Positions 1-7,062 of a stretch of 26,305 nucleotides of DNA are shown piece by piece. A model generated the notes under the pieces. It had not been told where the DNA came from and did no database searches. It worked only from the letters and a program-made list of their open reading frames with translations. Within the stretch, counting starts at the first letter, position 1. Every line of letters begins with the position of its first letter. A program made the position numbers and the translations under genes. Where the stretch lies: NCBI GenBank assembly GCA_947311645.1, contig CAMZKZ010000001.1:1-26305 (forward strand), given 5' to 3'. Source of the DNA: an uncultured Candidatus Altimarinota bacterium. GTDB taxonomy: Bacteria; Patescibacteriota; Gracilibacteria; CAIRYL01.

Positions 1-2392
1 GTTTTTCATTATGTAAGGGGTATGTATGTGGTGTAATAATTTCTGCTAGGTTTGTATTTTTTTCTTCTGGGGAAATTGGTTTTATATCGGTATGTGATGG
101 AGTAAGACCAATATGTTTAGCAGTGTAAAATATATGAGAAAGTATTTCCATTATTTCTTGCTTTTGAGTGTTGTCATCTATTGTATTTTGTGCGAGTGCA
201 TACAGATGCATATATTTATCGGTGAGGGTGTGTCCTTTAATAGTATTGTGTTGTATATCGAGGTTATATTTTGCATTGATAAAAGGAAGTGCAATAGAAA
301 ATAATATATGGTTTCCGTGAATAAGGGCATTTGTCCATTGTGGAAGAATATTGCGTGTTTTTTGTTGTAGTATAGCAGATTGTGAGAGTTGCTGTTCGAG
401 AGAAAGGTTTTGGATTTCTCTATAAAAACTTTCAAGGTGTGTGCTGATGGCGTCTATTGTAATGGAATCGATGAGTGTTTGTGTTGAGGGTTTTGTTTGA
501 GGGGTAGAATGTTTAGAAAGAGTCTGAAGAGTAGAGATATTGAGAATCTTTTCATGGATATACTTTTGTATCTCGTCGAAAGACATGGTATCTATTTCTT
601 CTTTTGTTTTTTGGTGTTCTTGTGGAGTGTTATAAAGAGAGTACAGAGCTGTAATATCTGAAAAAATATCTTTATTTTTTTTATTGATATGTTCTGTAAT
701 ATGTTGAGTAAATTCATTGTGTGGAGCTGAAAGATTGTGCATCTCTTTAATTGTTTTTGGATCTGTAATTATTATAATCTGTTCTTCTGTTGTATTATTG
801 TTGTAGGAGATTGTAATATGGTATTTGGCATCGTTAAGTGGACGGTTTGTTGAAATATCTTGAATCGTAGCGGTATGCACCGTATTTTCTGAATCAATAT
901 ATTGTACTGTGTCACCTCTTTTTAATTCTGCTACGAGTATTTTTTGTAGAAGCGGAGCTATCTCTTTTTGAATAGTCTTTTCCCATGTTTCTGGATTGTG
1001 AAAACTTTCTGTTGGTACTGATTGAAGAGTTGTAAAGAATGTACGAACAGCTTGTATAGATTTTGTATTTGCAATATGTGGTCTCCCAAGCTCTTCTTTT
1101 TCTTTGTGATACATTGGTTCTGAAAGTTTTGTAAAATTTTTTATAAAAAGTTTACCTGCTGTATCTATTGCTTTTGAAATGGCATCTTCTATTGCAGAAG
1201 GGCTGGTGTTGTATTTCGTTTGAAAGTGTTTGGCAAGAAGTTTTGCTTCTTGAATTCGTGTGATACGAGAAAAGAGAAGAGATGAAAATCCTTCTTTTGA
1301 ACCGTATTGAGCAGTAATTCCAAGGTCTGTTGAGATATCGCTTATTATCTCTGTCATTCGTTTTGTAAGCGTTTCTATTGTTGTGATTTCTGTATGCTCA
1401 AGCGACACTTGTGTGGGTATTTCACGAAGCATTTTGGCAATAGCTTTATCTGTTGTGTCGTGTTTTGTTTCTTCTGCAAGAGTAAAGATAGTATTCTCTA
1501 GTATTTCTGTTGCTTCGTTTGTAACAGTATCAGAAGAAGATGAAAGTAATGCAAGCAGGTTATTTCTTTTTTCTTCTAATTTTTGTATAAAGTCTTTGGT
1601 TTGTGTTTTTCGTTTTTGTGTTTCTTCCTGTAACAGTCTGTTAAATACTTCTTTTTTGTGGGGATTTATATTTTGTTCCTTTGCTTGCACATCTGAAATA
1701 GGATCTCTTCCCATCATTTTATCTGGATGTGGATATTTTTGTTCTTCTGGTGTTCTTTTCTGAAAAATATCATGATTTATTTTTTGAATTTTTTTCTGTA
1801 ACAGTTTTTTTGCCTGCGAATTAAAATGTTTTATTCTGTTTTGAATTTCTTTTGATTGCAGATTTTTTGATGTGTTTTTAAGAAAAGAATGTTCGAGAAA
1901 TGCAAGAAAAAGTGCATCGTTCATAAAATCTATATTTTCTGACAGTGTTTCTATTTGCTCTTCTGATAACTGTTCAATGCTTGTAAATTCTGTATTACAT
2001 AATTTACCTATCTGTTCAATAAGTGATTTTTTGTAGTGTATAATTTCATTATATGTATGTGTGTGTGCGATTGCTGGTGAAAGTGTTGGAAGAAAAAGAG
2101 TGTGGAGGGTGTTTTTAAGACCTTGAATATGCTCTATTTTTGCTTCTATTTCTTCTGGGTTTTCTTCTTCTGTTTCCTGAAGAGGATGAATTTCATCTTT
2201 TAGTGATAGTTTTTCTGGTGGAAATTTATCAATAGAATATTCTCCATTTGGTGCAATGTATACCACAGAAATTAATTTTTCGCTCACTCCAATAACTTCT
2301 CCTTCTACAATTTGCCCCTCTTCTGTAAAAGTTATAGCATCTCCCGTGTTAAATTTTTGAAGTTGCTCGATGGTATGAAGAGCTTGAGTCAT
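1..2392 (-). CDS. Large unknown protein with two SH3-like modules (C-terminus outside window)
   Basis: An open frame starts at an ATG at 2392 and reads leftwards without a stop to the window edge, giving at least 797 residues. I do not recognise the family. There is no signal peptide or membrane segment. Residues about 10-65 and 486-550 look like two copies of a small beta-barrel (SH3/KOW/Tudor-like) module: both open with a leucine, basic residues and Gly-Asp (G17-D18 and G493-D494), followed by alternating hydrophobic residues. Between and after them the chain is mostly charged and helical, rich in Glu, Lys and Gln, with likely coiled coils (about 70-330). Codon use matches the neighbours, with no sign of transfer. 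It is divergent from the small gene at 2514 and has its own promoter candidate (2421-2449). A cytoplasmic scaffold or nucleic-acid-binding protein is possible, but that is a guess. Coding status is strong; function is unknown. Confidence 0.85.
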   Translation of the reverse strand, partial: MTQALHTIEQLQKFNTGDAITFTEEGQIVEGEVIGVSEKLISVVYIAPNGEYSIDKFPPEKLSLKDEIHPLQETEEENPEEIEAKIEHIQGLKNTLHTLFLPTLSPAIAHTHTYNEIIHYKKSLIEQIGKLCNTEFTSIEQLSEEQIETLSENIDFMNDALFLAFLEHSFLKNTSKNLQSKEIQNRIKHFNSQAKKLLQKKIQKINHDIFQKRTPEEQKYPHPDKMMGRDPISDVQAKEQNINPHKKEVFNRLLQEETQKRKTQTKDFIQKLEEKRNNLLALLSSSSDTVTNEATEILENTIFTLAEETKHDTTDKAIAKMLREIPTQVSLEHTEITTIETLTKRMTEIISDISTDLGITAQYGSKEGFSSLLFSRITRIQEAKLLAKHFQTKYNTSPSAIEDAISKAIDTAGKLFIKNFTKLSEPMYHKEKEELGRPHIANTKSIQAVRTFFTTLQSVPTESFHNPETWEKTIQKEIAPLLQKILVAELKRGDTVQYIDSENTVHTATIQDISTNRPLNDAKYHITISYNNNTTEEQIIIITDPKTIKEMHNLSAPHNEFTQHITEHINKKNKDIFSDITALYSLYNTPQEHQKTKEEIDTMSFDEIQKYIHEKILNISTLQTLSKHSTPQTKPSTQTLIDSITIDAISTHLESFYREIQNLSLEQQLSQSAILQQKTRNILPQWTNALIHGNHILFSIALPFINAKYNLDIQHNTIKGHTLTDKYMHLYALAQNTIDDNTQKQEIMEILSHIFYTAKHIGLTPSHTDIKPISPEEKNTNLAEIITPHTYPLHNEK

Positions 2393-2420
2393 TTTTATAT
2401 GTATTTATATATTTCGTATC

Positions 2421-2449
2421 ATTTTATAATACATATCTTTTTTTTACAA
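2421..2449 (-). promoter_or_regulatory. Promoter of the large left-end gene
   Basis: On the minus strand TTGTAA (2449-2444) and TAAAAT (2426-2421) are separated by 17 bases, a good sigma-70 match. The expected start is near 2414, giving a leader of about 20 nt without a Shine-Dalgarno motif. Its -35 lies 11 bp from the -35 of the divergent promoter at 2461-2489. Confidence 0.5.
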
Positions 2450-2460
2450 TAATAAAACTA

Positions 2461-2489
2461 TTGTATTGGTAGTACATTTGTGGTAAAAT
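2461..2489 (+). promoter_or_regulatory. Promoter of the small gene at 2514
   Basis: TTGTAT (2461-2466) and TAAAAT (2484-2489) are separated by 17 bases. Transcription should begin near 2496, leaving about 18 nt before the ATG at 2514. This also argues that the upstream TTG at 2493 in the same frame is not the start codon. It is back to back with the promoter for the left-end gene. Confidence 0.5.
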
Positions 2490-2513
2490 GTTTTGAAATA
2501 TTATTTTTATACT

Positions 2514-2783
2514 ATGCACTCACTTGATTTAAAGGCGAAATTAGGATCAGAGATACAAGTAAACATGGAAGAGAAAGAGGAAAAGAAAAAAAGAGTTTAT
2601 AAAGAAGTGTATGAACGGTGTACACAACTAAGTGTTTCTCTTGGTACATGTATTTCTAAAGGAAATAGAAATATTGTTGAAACAATTGATAACTCGGATT
2701 CAAATTCCACAGTAGCATTAGCAAATAATTTAAAAGATTTATATAAAAATAATCCATATATTACTGTAACGTATGGGGCATAA
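2514..2783 (+). CDS. Small hypothetical protein
   Basis: This is an 89-residue open frame from the ATG at 2514 to TAA. An in-frame TTG at 2493 would add seven residues but sits at the predicted transcription start, so the ATG is preferred. The protein begins with an amphipathic stretch, then a very charged Glu/Lys segment (about residues 19-35), then a more neutral C-terminal half with two cysteines and several Ser/Asn. No signal peptide, membrane segment or known motif is visible. Support comes from a well-spaced promoter directly upstream and its position in an otherwise empty interval ahead of the lipoprotein gene on the same strand (92 bp gap). I do not recognise it; it could be a lineage-specific small protein. 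A chance frame cannot be excluded. Confidence 0.5.
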   Translation: MHSLDLKAKLGSEIQVNMEEKEEKKKRVYKEVYERCTQLSVSLGTCISKGNRNIVETIDNSDSNSTVALANNLKDLYKNNPYITVTYGA

Positions 2784-2875
2784 TGTGTTAAAATTTTTTA
2801 AAAAATAATATTTGAAATAATCATAATGTTTAGTACTCTATATGTAATATAATATTATTTTATTTCTTATTTATT

Positions 2876-4750
2876 ATGAATATAATGTCTCTTAAAAAAG
2901 TTGCAGCGATTGGTGCACTTTCTTCGACTGTCGTGTTATCTGGATGTTCAATTCCATTTATGGGAGAAGAACCAGCGGTATCAGAGAGTGCGGCAAAAAC
3001 AGAAGTTACAACAAACCCAGAAAAACTATATTTTGATTTTGCAAAAGCAAGTGGAAAAGTTGGGTTAGAAACAATTGGTCTTGATGATCTCGATAAAGGA
3101 TATTTAGTGAAATCAGCATCAACTGTTTCTATTGCAGGAGATTTTAATATGGAAGGAACTCCAATGGGTGGAGGAACTGGAACATTTGAAATGATAGGAA
3201 ATGTAAAGGCTGATTATTCAGATGTACAAAATCCTTTGCTTTCAGATGATATTTCTGTGAAAGTAGATGCACTGGGTGGTTTATTTAAACTTGATACATC
3301 AGCAGAATTGCGAATAGTAGAAAAATCTTTTTTTACACAATTCTCAAAATTTGATGCAAGTTTCCCTGGATTGACTCCAGAAATTTCAGCAATAGTGCAA
3401 AAATTTGTAGGGCAATGGTATGGAAATTCATTTGAAGAAATAAATGCATATGTAGAAACAAACTTTGGAATTACAGGGTTTGATATTCAAAAAGTTTTAA
3501 CGGGTTCTATTAATCCAATGTTGGATGCCGTTACTTTAATTCAAGATATTGGAAATAATCCACAAGACTATATAACATTTGGAAAATTTGTTGAAGAAAA
3601 AGATGAATATTACTTTTTTGAAGTAACTCCTAAAAAAGAAACATATGAAAAATTCGCAAATATTGCAATTGAATTGGTTGCAAATGCAGGAGTAGGAACA
3701 GAGGCAGATGAAGAGATTACAAATTTTATTAATTCTCTTGTTGAAGATTTATCTTTACAGTCTGTTGTAATTGGATACACTCCAGAACATCCAGAATATT
3801 TTAAAATTTCTAAAATTATAGATGAAGGTGGAACAATTGTATTTGCTGAAAATACAGAAAAAGGTCTTACTATTTCTATGAAAAAAATAGAAGGAGATGA
3901 TGCTGGAGAAATTGTATTTACAAAAACTTCAGAAGGAAAAGTTTCATTCATTGTTGATATTTCAACTGCATACAACGGAGAAAGAACAGAATTGCTTTCA
4001 GGAACATGCACAGATACAAAACATGAATTTACAATTATTCTTCCGGTATATGATTACGAATTAGGAGAAGATGTATTGAAAGAAGTGTTAAAAGGAAGCT
4101 TTAATAAAAAAGGAGACACATGGGCAGGAGAGCTTACAAGTCCAGAATTTAAAGAAGGAAAACTTGTTATTTCTGATGCAAAAGGAGGTATGTATACTGC
4201 ACATGCAAAAGTTTCTGCTCTTTATAACGAAAATACACTTGTAAATATTGTATTTGATGTGAAATCTGAAACACCAGAAACTATTACAGTTGAAAAGCCA
4301 GAAAATGCTAAATCTTTTGAAACAATTCAAACTGATGTAGAAAAAGAAATGAATGCATTATATGGAATTTCTGAAGACGATACAGCAGTGCAAATTGACG
4401 ATGAAAATATTGAAGTAAATACAGAAGATGCAGAGGTTATGATTGATGCTGGATCGCTTGAAGTAAGTACAGAAGATGCAGAGGTTATGATTGATGCTGG
4501 ATCACTTGAAGTAAATACAGAAGATGCAGAAGTTGTGATTGATGCTGATGCACAAGGAGGAGCTGATTATTCAACAATTATACCACAACTTGCACGAATG
4601 GCAGAATTGATGAATGAAAATCCAACAGATGAAGCACAAGCAGAATTTCTTGCATTGAAAGCAGAAGTTGATGCATATGCTGCAGAAAATGATGTTGCAC
4701 CAGAAACATTAAAAGAATTACTCTTAAATGAAATAGTGAAACAAAAATAA
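2876..4750 (+). CDS. Secreted lipoprotein with C-terminal tandem repeats
   Basis: The 624-residue protein begins with a lipoprotein signal peptide: Lys7-Lys8, a hydrophobic run, then the lipobox Leu-Ser-Gly-Cys with the lipidated Cys at 24. It is therefore expected to be anchored to the outer face of the cytoplasmic membrane. The mature part (about 50-490) is beta-rich with many alternating hydrophobic/polar stretches. This resembles large bacterial lipoproteins with LolA- or clamp-like folds, but I cannot assign a family. Residues 513 to about 558 hold nearly three copies of an acidic 16-residue repeat, and the last 60 residues are helical and Ala/Glu rich. A second Met at residue 4 is an alternative start. 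A strong terminator follows 50 bp downstream. Function is unknown; an envelope role is inferred only from the anchor. Confidence 0.85.
   Translation: MNIMSLKKVAAIGALSSTVVLSGCSIPFMGEEPAVSESAAKTEVTTNPEKLYFDFAKASGKVGLETIGLDDLDKGYLVKSASTVSIAGDFNMEGTPMGGGTGTFEMIGNVKADYSDVQNPLLSDDISVKVDALGGLFKLDTSAELRIVEKSFFTQFSKFDASFPGLTPEISAIVQKFVGQWYGNSFEEINAYVETNFGITGFDIQKVLTGSINPMLDAVTLIQDIGNNPQDYITFGKFVEEKDEYYFFEVTPKKETYEKFANIAIELVANAGVGTEADEEITNFINSLVEDLSLQSVVIGYTPEHPEYFKISKIIDEGGTIVFAENTEKGLTISMKKIEGDDAGEIVFTKTSEGKVSFIVDISTAYNGERTELLSGTCTDTKHEFTIILPVYDYELGEDVLKEVLKGSFNKKGDTWAGELTSPEFKEGKLVISDAKGGMYTAHAKVSALYNENTLVNIVFDVKSETPETITVEKPENAKSFETIQTDVEKEMNALYGISEDDTAVQIDDENIEVNTEDAEVMIDAGSLEVSTEDAEVMIDAGSLEVNTEDAEVVIDADAQGGADYSTIIPQLARMAELMNENPTDEAQAEFLALKAEVDAYAAENDVAPETLKELLLNEIVKQK
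4412..4548 (+). repeat. 48-bp in-frame tandem repeat inside the lipoprotein gene
   Basis: Units lie at 4412-4459, 4460-4507 and a partial third from 4508. Each full unit encodes 16 residues starting Glu-Val-Asn/Ser-Thr-Glu-Asp-Ala-Glu-Val. The first two units differ at only a couple of bases, so the duplication is recent. The third diverges after about 40 bases. Because 48 is a multiple of three, copy-number change would keep the frame. Confidence 0.9.
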
Positions 4751-4800
4751 TTTCTATAAGCCGAAAAATAATAGAAATAGAAAAACAATAGAGTAAAAAA

Positions 4801-4839
4801 GAGCCAAGAAAATTATATTTTCTTGGCTCCTCTTTTTTT
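4801..4839 (+). terminator. Rho-independent terminator, probably bidirectional
   Basis: A perfect 12-bp stem (4801-4812 with 4818-4829, arms GAGCCAAGAAAA and TTTTCTTGGCTC) closes a 5-nt loop. It is followed by a run of seven T at 4833-4839. Six A at 4795-4800 give the opposite strand its own T tract, so it can end both the lipoprotein transcript and leftward transcription from the sufB-Nudix side. Confidence 0.93.
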
Positions 4840-4872
4840 ATTTCTCTCGGTGAGAATATATATTCTTTTCCC

Positions 4873-4901
4873 TTGTAATAAAACCTTTATTTCTTTATAG
4901 T
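4873..4901 (+). promoter_or_regulatory. Promoter of the putative small RNA
   Basis: TTGTAA (4873-4878) and TATAGT (4896-4901) have an ideal 17-base spacer. The predicted start is the A at about 4908. No credible protein gene lies downstream on this strand before the terminator at 4982-5025. Confidence 0.6.
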
Positions 4902-4907
4902 TTACAC

Positions 4908-5025
4908 ACATTCCTTTTTGTTTTTGGGGTTCTGCATCAATATACGAACGATGAAAGACCTAACAGCACTCAGGAATCTACAGACTTTGCGGTTCTATTG
5001 CAGGAATCGAGAAGTCTATTTTTTT
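4908..5025 (+). ncRNA. Putative small structured RNA, about 118 nt, family unknown
   Basis: A promoter (4873-4901) and an intrinsic terminator (4982-5025) delimit a short transcript sitting alone between two converging genes. From about 4925 on it is visibly richer in G+C than the flanks, a common sign of structured RNA in AT-rich genomes. A possible 5' hairpin pairs GGTT..CATC (about 4927-4938) with GATG..ACC (about 4950-4960) across internal mismatches. The octamer CAGGAATC occurs twice (4971-4978 and 5001-5008). The second copy's GAATC pairs with GGTTC (4991-4995) inside the terminator stem, and the first copy could pair with the same GGTTC, giving two mutually exclusive folds. I see no match to tRNA, 5S, SRP, 6S, tmRNA or RNase P signatures. 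Existence is well supported; identity is open. Confidence 0.6.
4982..5025 (+). terminator. Terminator of the putative small RNA
   Basis: The outer stem AGACTT/AAGTCT (4982-4987 with 5012-5017) and inner stem CGGTTC/GAATCG (4990-4995 with 5004-5009, one G-U pair) are joined by a 2x2 internal loop and capped by an 8-nt loop. Seven T follow at 5019-5025. The orientation is plus, towards the 3' end of the converging Nudix gene. Confidence 0.75.
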
Positions 5026-5040
5026 GTATATATTCATTTT

Positions 5041-5517
5041 TTATACCAAGCTATAATACTTAAGTTTTTGTGCTGTATTCATGTCTTCTATGCTTTCAAA
5101 AGTATAATTTTTAAGAAAATCAGGTTTTATATTGAGGTTTTTATCTAATTTTTTCCATGCAATTGTATGGAGTTCTTTTTCTGCATATTCTCCAGATAAG
5201 TGTATTTTTGAGATTGGAGTATTTTTTTCTGTATTTATAATATGAGCACAAAAGAAAAATTCTGTAGTTACATCATTTTCTTCTCTTTCTTGTGTTGTTT
5301 TTCCCCATTTAAATTCTTGTAAAAATAATAAATTGTGTACATGAATTTTTACTCCAAGTTCTTCAAAAATTTCTCGCTTAATACAAGAGTGTAAATCTTC
5401 TTTTCGTGTATCTTCGATTTTTCCACCAGGTAACGCCCAGAAACTACTGTTTCTATGTTGTACTACGAGTACTTCATTTTTCTCATTAAAAATAAGAGCT
5501 CTTACTGCAATTCTCAT
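5041..5517 (-). CDS. Nudix hydrolase
   Basis: This 158-residue protein has the Nudix fold's hallmark box at about residues 31-57: Gly-Gly-Lys-Ile, a Glu, seven residues, then REIFEELGV. Glutamates of the REXXEE segment bind the divalent metal. The spacing from the second Gly to the first Glu is seven instead of the usual five, a two-residue insertion. Family members hydrolyse nucleoside diphosphates linked to another group (oxidised dNTPs, NDP-sugars, NADH and others), and the substrate cannot be read from sequence. The start is an ATG at 5517 with TATAAT just upstream and no Shine-Dalgarno. It lies 25 bp downstream of sufB on the same strand, so co-transcription is likely, though a functional link is not evident. 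Confidence 0.88.
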   Translation of the reverse strand: MRIAVRALIFNEKNEVLVVQHRNSSFWALPGGKIEDTRKEDLHSCIKREIFEELGVKIHVHNLLFLQEFKWGKTTQEREENDVTTEFFFCAHIINTEKNTPISKIHLSGEYAEKELHTIAWKKLDKNLNIKPDFLKNYTFESIEDMNTAQKLKYYSLV

Positions 5518-5542
5518 ATATTATATTTGTAAGTATATAGTG

Positions 5543-6943
5543 TTATCCAATACTTCCTTCCATTTCTAGTTCAATTAAATGATTTAATTCAACAGAATAT
5601 TCCATAGGAAGTGTTTTTACGACTTCATCTAAAAATCCATTTACAATCATTCCTTTCGCTTTTTCTTCTGATATCCCCCGTGTTTCCAGAAAAAATAATA
5701 CCTCTTCTGATATTTTTCCAGCACTTGCTTCATGGGTAATATTTGCACTTTCGTTTCCTACGGATATTTCAGGAATGGTATCGCTGACTGCTTTTCCAAA
5801 CAGTAATGCATCGCATTCAATATTTACAATTGCATTTTTTGCATTTGCTTTAATATCCACAATTCCACGATATGTAGAAATCCCAGAATCTTTAGAAATA
5901 CTTTTTGCAACGATATTTGCTCGGCAATTGTCTGCTAAAATTGTAACCTTTGCACCAGTATCTTGGTTTTGATTTTTTGATGCTACGGCAATTCCTAAGT
6001 AGTCTGATTGTGCATTTTTTCCTACTAAAACAGATGCAGGGTATAGCATTGTAACAGCAGATCCTAAATTTCCTCCAACCCATTGCATTTTTGCATTTTC
6101 TCCTACAATTGCGCGTTTTGTATTCAGGTTATATGTATTGGTAGACCAGTTTTCGACTGATGAATATCGAAATGTAGAGTTTTTCCCTAAATACACTTCT
6201 ACACATCCTGCATGTAAAGAATCTTCTCCATATTTTGGAGCACTGCACCCTTCAATATAATCAGCTTGAGAATCATCTTCTATAATAATTAATGTATGTT
6301 CAAATTGTCCCATACTTTCTGAATTCATTCGAAAATATGCTTGGAGTGGTTCATCGAGTATAACTCCTTTTGGTACATATAAAAAAGTTCCTCCAGAAAA
6401 GACAGCACCATGAAGAGCTGCATATTTATGATCTGTATTTGGTACACATTTCATGAAGTATTTTTTCACAATATCTTCATGTTCTTGAATAGCAACATCT
6501 AAATCTAAGAAAATAATTCCTTTTTTTAGCCATTTTTCTTTAAGCGAATGATACACTACTTCGCTTTCGTATTGTGTTCCCACCCCTGCAAGAAAGGCTC
6601 GTTCAGATTCTGGAATTTTTAATTTTTCAAAAGTCGATTTAATTTCTGGATCAACTTCATCCCATGTTTTTGCATTTTTTTTTGTATCTGCCGTAGCATA
6701 ATATCGAATACCTTCGAGGTTAAGTTGTGAAATATCTGGTCCCCATTTTGGGTTTTGCATTGTTAGAAAAAGTTGTAACGATGCAAGTCTATGCTCCAGT
6801 AACCATTGTGGTTCTTTTTTATCAGCAGATATTTTCCTTATTAATTTTTCATTTAATCCTTTTGCAAAATTTTTAACATAATTCTGAGAGTTGTGTGATT
6901 CGAGGTCTTTATTGCTCAGTGATGAGAAATCGACAGTTGTCAT
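5543..6943 (-). CDS. sufB: Fe-S cluster assembly scaffold protein SufB
   Basis: The 466-residue protein is a full-length SufB. This is the scaffold subunit of the SUF complex (SufBC2D), which assembles Fe-S clusters in the cytoplasm using sulfur from SufS and ATP hydrolysis by SufC. Recognisable features are the long right-handed beta-helix core, the conserved C-terminal region with THEAS and LFFLETRGISEEKAKGMIV, and an ending in ELEMEGSIG. Where the E. coli protein has the Cys-Gly-Ala-His segment used in cluster assembly, this one has Ala-Val-Ser-Asp-Thr-Ile-Pro. From memory this resembles the Ser-Asp-Thr form seen in some other SufB subgroups. SufC, SufD and SufS are not in the window. The gene heads a two-gene unit with the Nudix gene and is divergent from the ABC-F gene; 11-bp repeats lie in its upstream region. 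Confidence 0.95.
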   Translation of the reverse strand: MTTVDFSSLSNKDLESHNSQNYVKNFAKGLNEKLIRKISADKKEPQWLLEHRLASLQLFLTMQNPKWGPDISQLNLEGIRYYATADTKKNAKTWDEVDPEIKSTFEKLKIPESERAFLAGVGTQYESEVVYHSLKEKWLKKGIIFLDLDVAIQEHEDIVKKYFMKCVPNTDHKYAALHGAVFSGGTFLYVPKGVILDEPLQAYFRMNSESMGQFEHTLIIIEDDSQADYIEGCSAPKYGEDSLHAGCVEVYLGKNSTFRYSSVENWSTNTYNLNTKRAIVGENAKMQWVGGNLGSAVTMLYPASVLVGKNAQSDYLGIAVASKNQNQDTGAKVTILADNCRANIVAKSISKDSGISTYRGIVDIKANAKNAIVNIECDALLFGKAVSDTIPEISVGNESANITHEASAGKISEEVLFFLETRGISEEKAKGMIVNGFLDEVVKTLPMEYSVELNHLIELEMEGSIG

Positions 6944-6969
6944 TTGTGTATGTAAAAATCTTTATATTA

Positions 6970-6995
6970 TTCTAATATAATTCTAACATTATTCT
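6970..6995 (-). promoter_or_regulatory. 11-bp phased repeats upstream of sufB
   Basis: On the plus strand TTCTAATATAA (6970-6980) is followed directly by TTCTAACATTA (6981-6991) and the beginning of a third unit, TTCTG. The array lies 27-52 bases before the sufB start codon, a typical operator or promoter position. An 11-bp period places equivalent bases on one face of the helix. TAGAAT and TATATT hexamers within it could be -10 elements. Confidence 0.3.
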
Positions 6996-7012
6996 GTATT
7001 TTTTCCTAAAAG

Positions 7013-7041
7013 TTGTGTAATATTTTCATACAAAATAGCAT
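7013..7041 (+). promoter_or_regulatory. Candidate promoter of the ABC-F gene
   Basis: TTGTGT (7013-7018) and TAGCAT (7036-7041) are 17 bases apart. The start would be near 7048, giving a leader of about 15 nt with no Shine-Dalgarno before the ATG at 7063. The -10 is a weak match. Confidence 0.35.
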
Positions 7042-7062
7042 ATATATTTTTTTAGAAAAAAC

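Noticed and set aside
1383..1763. 126-codon plus-strand open frame within the left-end gene
   Set aside because: It is antisense to the longer open frame on the minus strand, has repetitive Ser/Val/Cys composition typical of a shadow frame, and shows no family resemblance.
2793..2812. A/T palindrome after the small gene as a terminator
   Set aside because: The stem would consist only of A-T pairs and is not followed by a clear T run beyond itself.
3610..4011. 133-codon minus-strand open frame inside the lipoprotein gene
   Set aside because: It lies wholly opposite a well-supported lipoprotein gene, with composition mirroring that gene's codons.
4940..5017. tRNA or T-arm-like sequence in the small RNA region
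   Set aside because: GGTTC and GAATC suggest a T arm, but there is no acceptor stem, anticodon arm or CCA end. They form part of the terminator stem instead.
4918..5148. 76-codon plus-strand open frame over the small RNA and the Nudix 3' end
   Set aside because: It runs through a strong terminator hairpin and into the antisense of the Nudix gene. It has no known motif; the RNA reading explains the region better.
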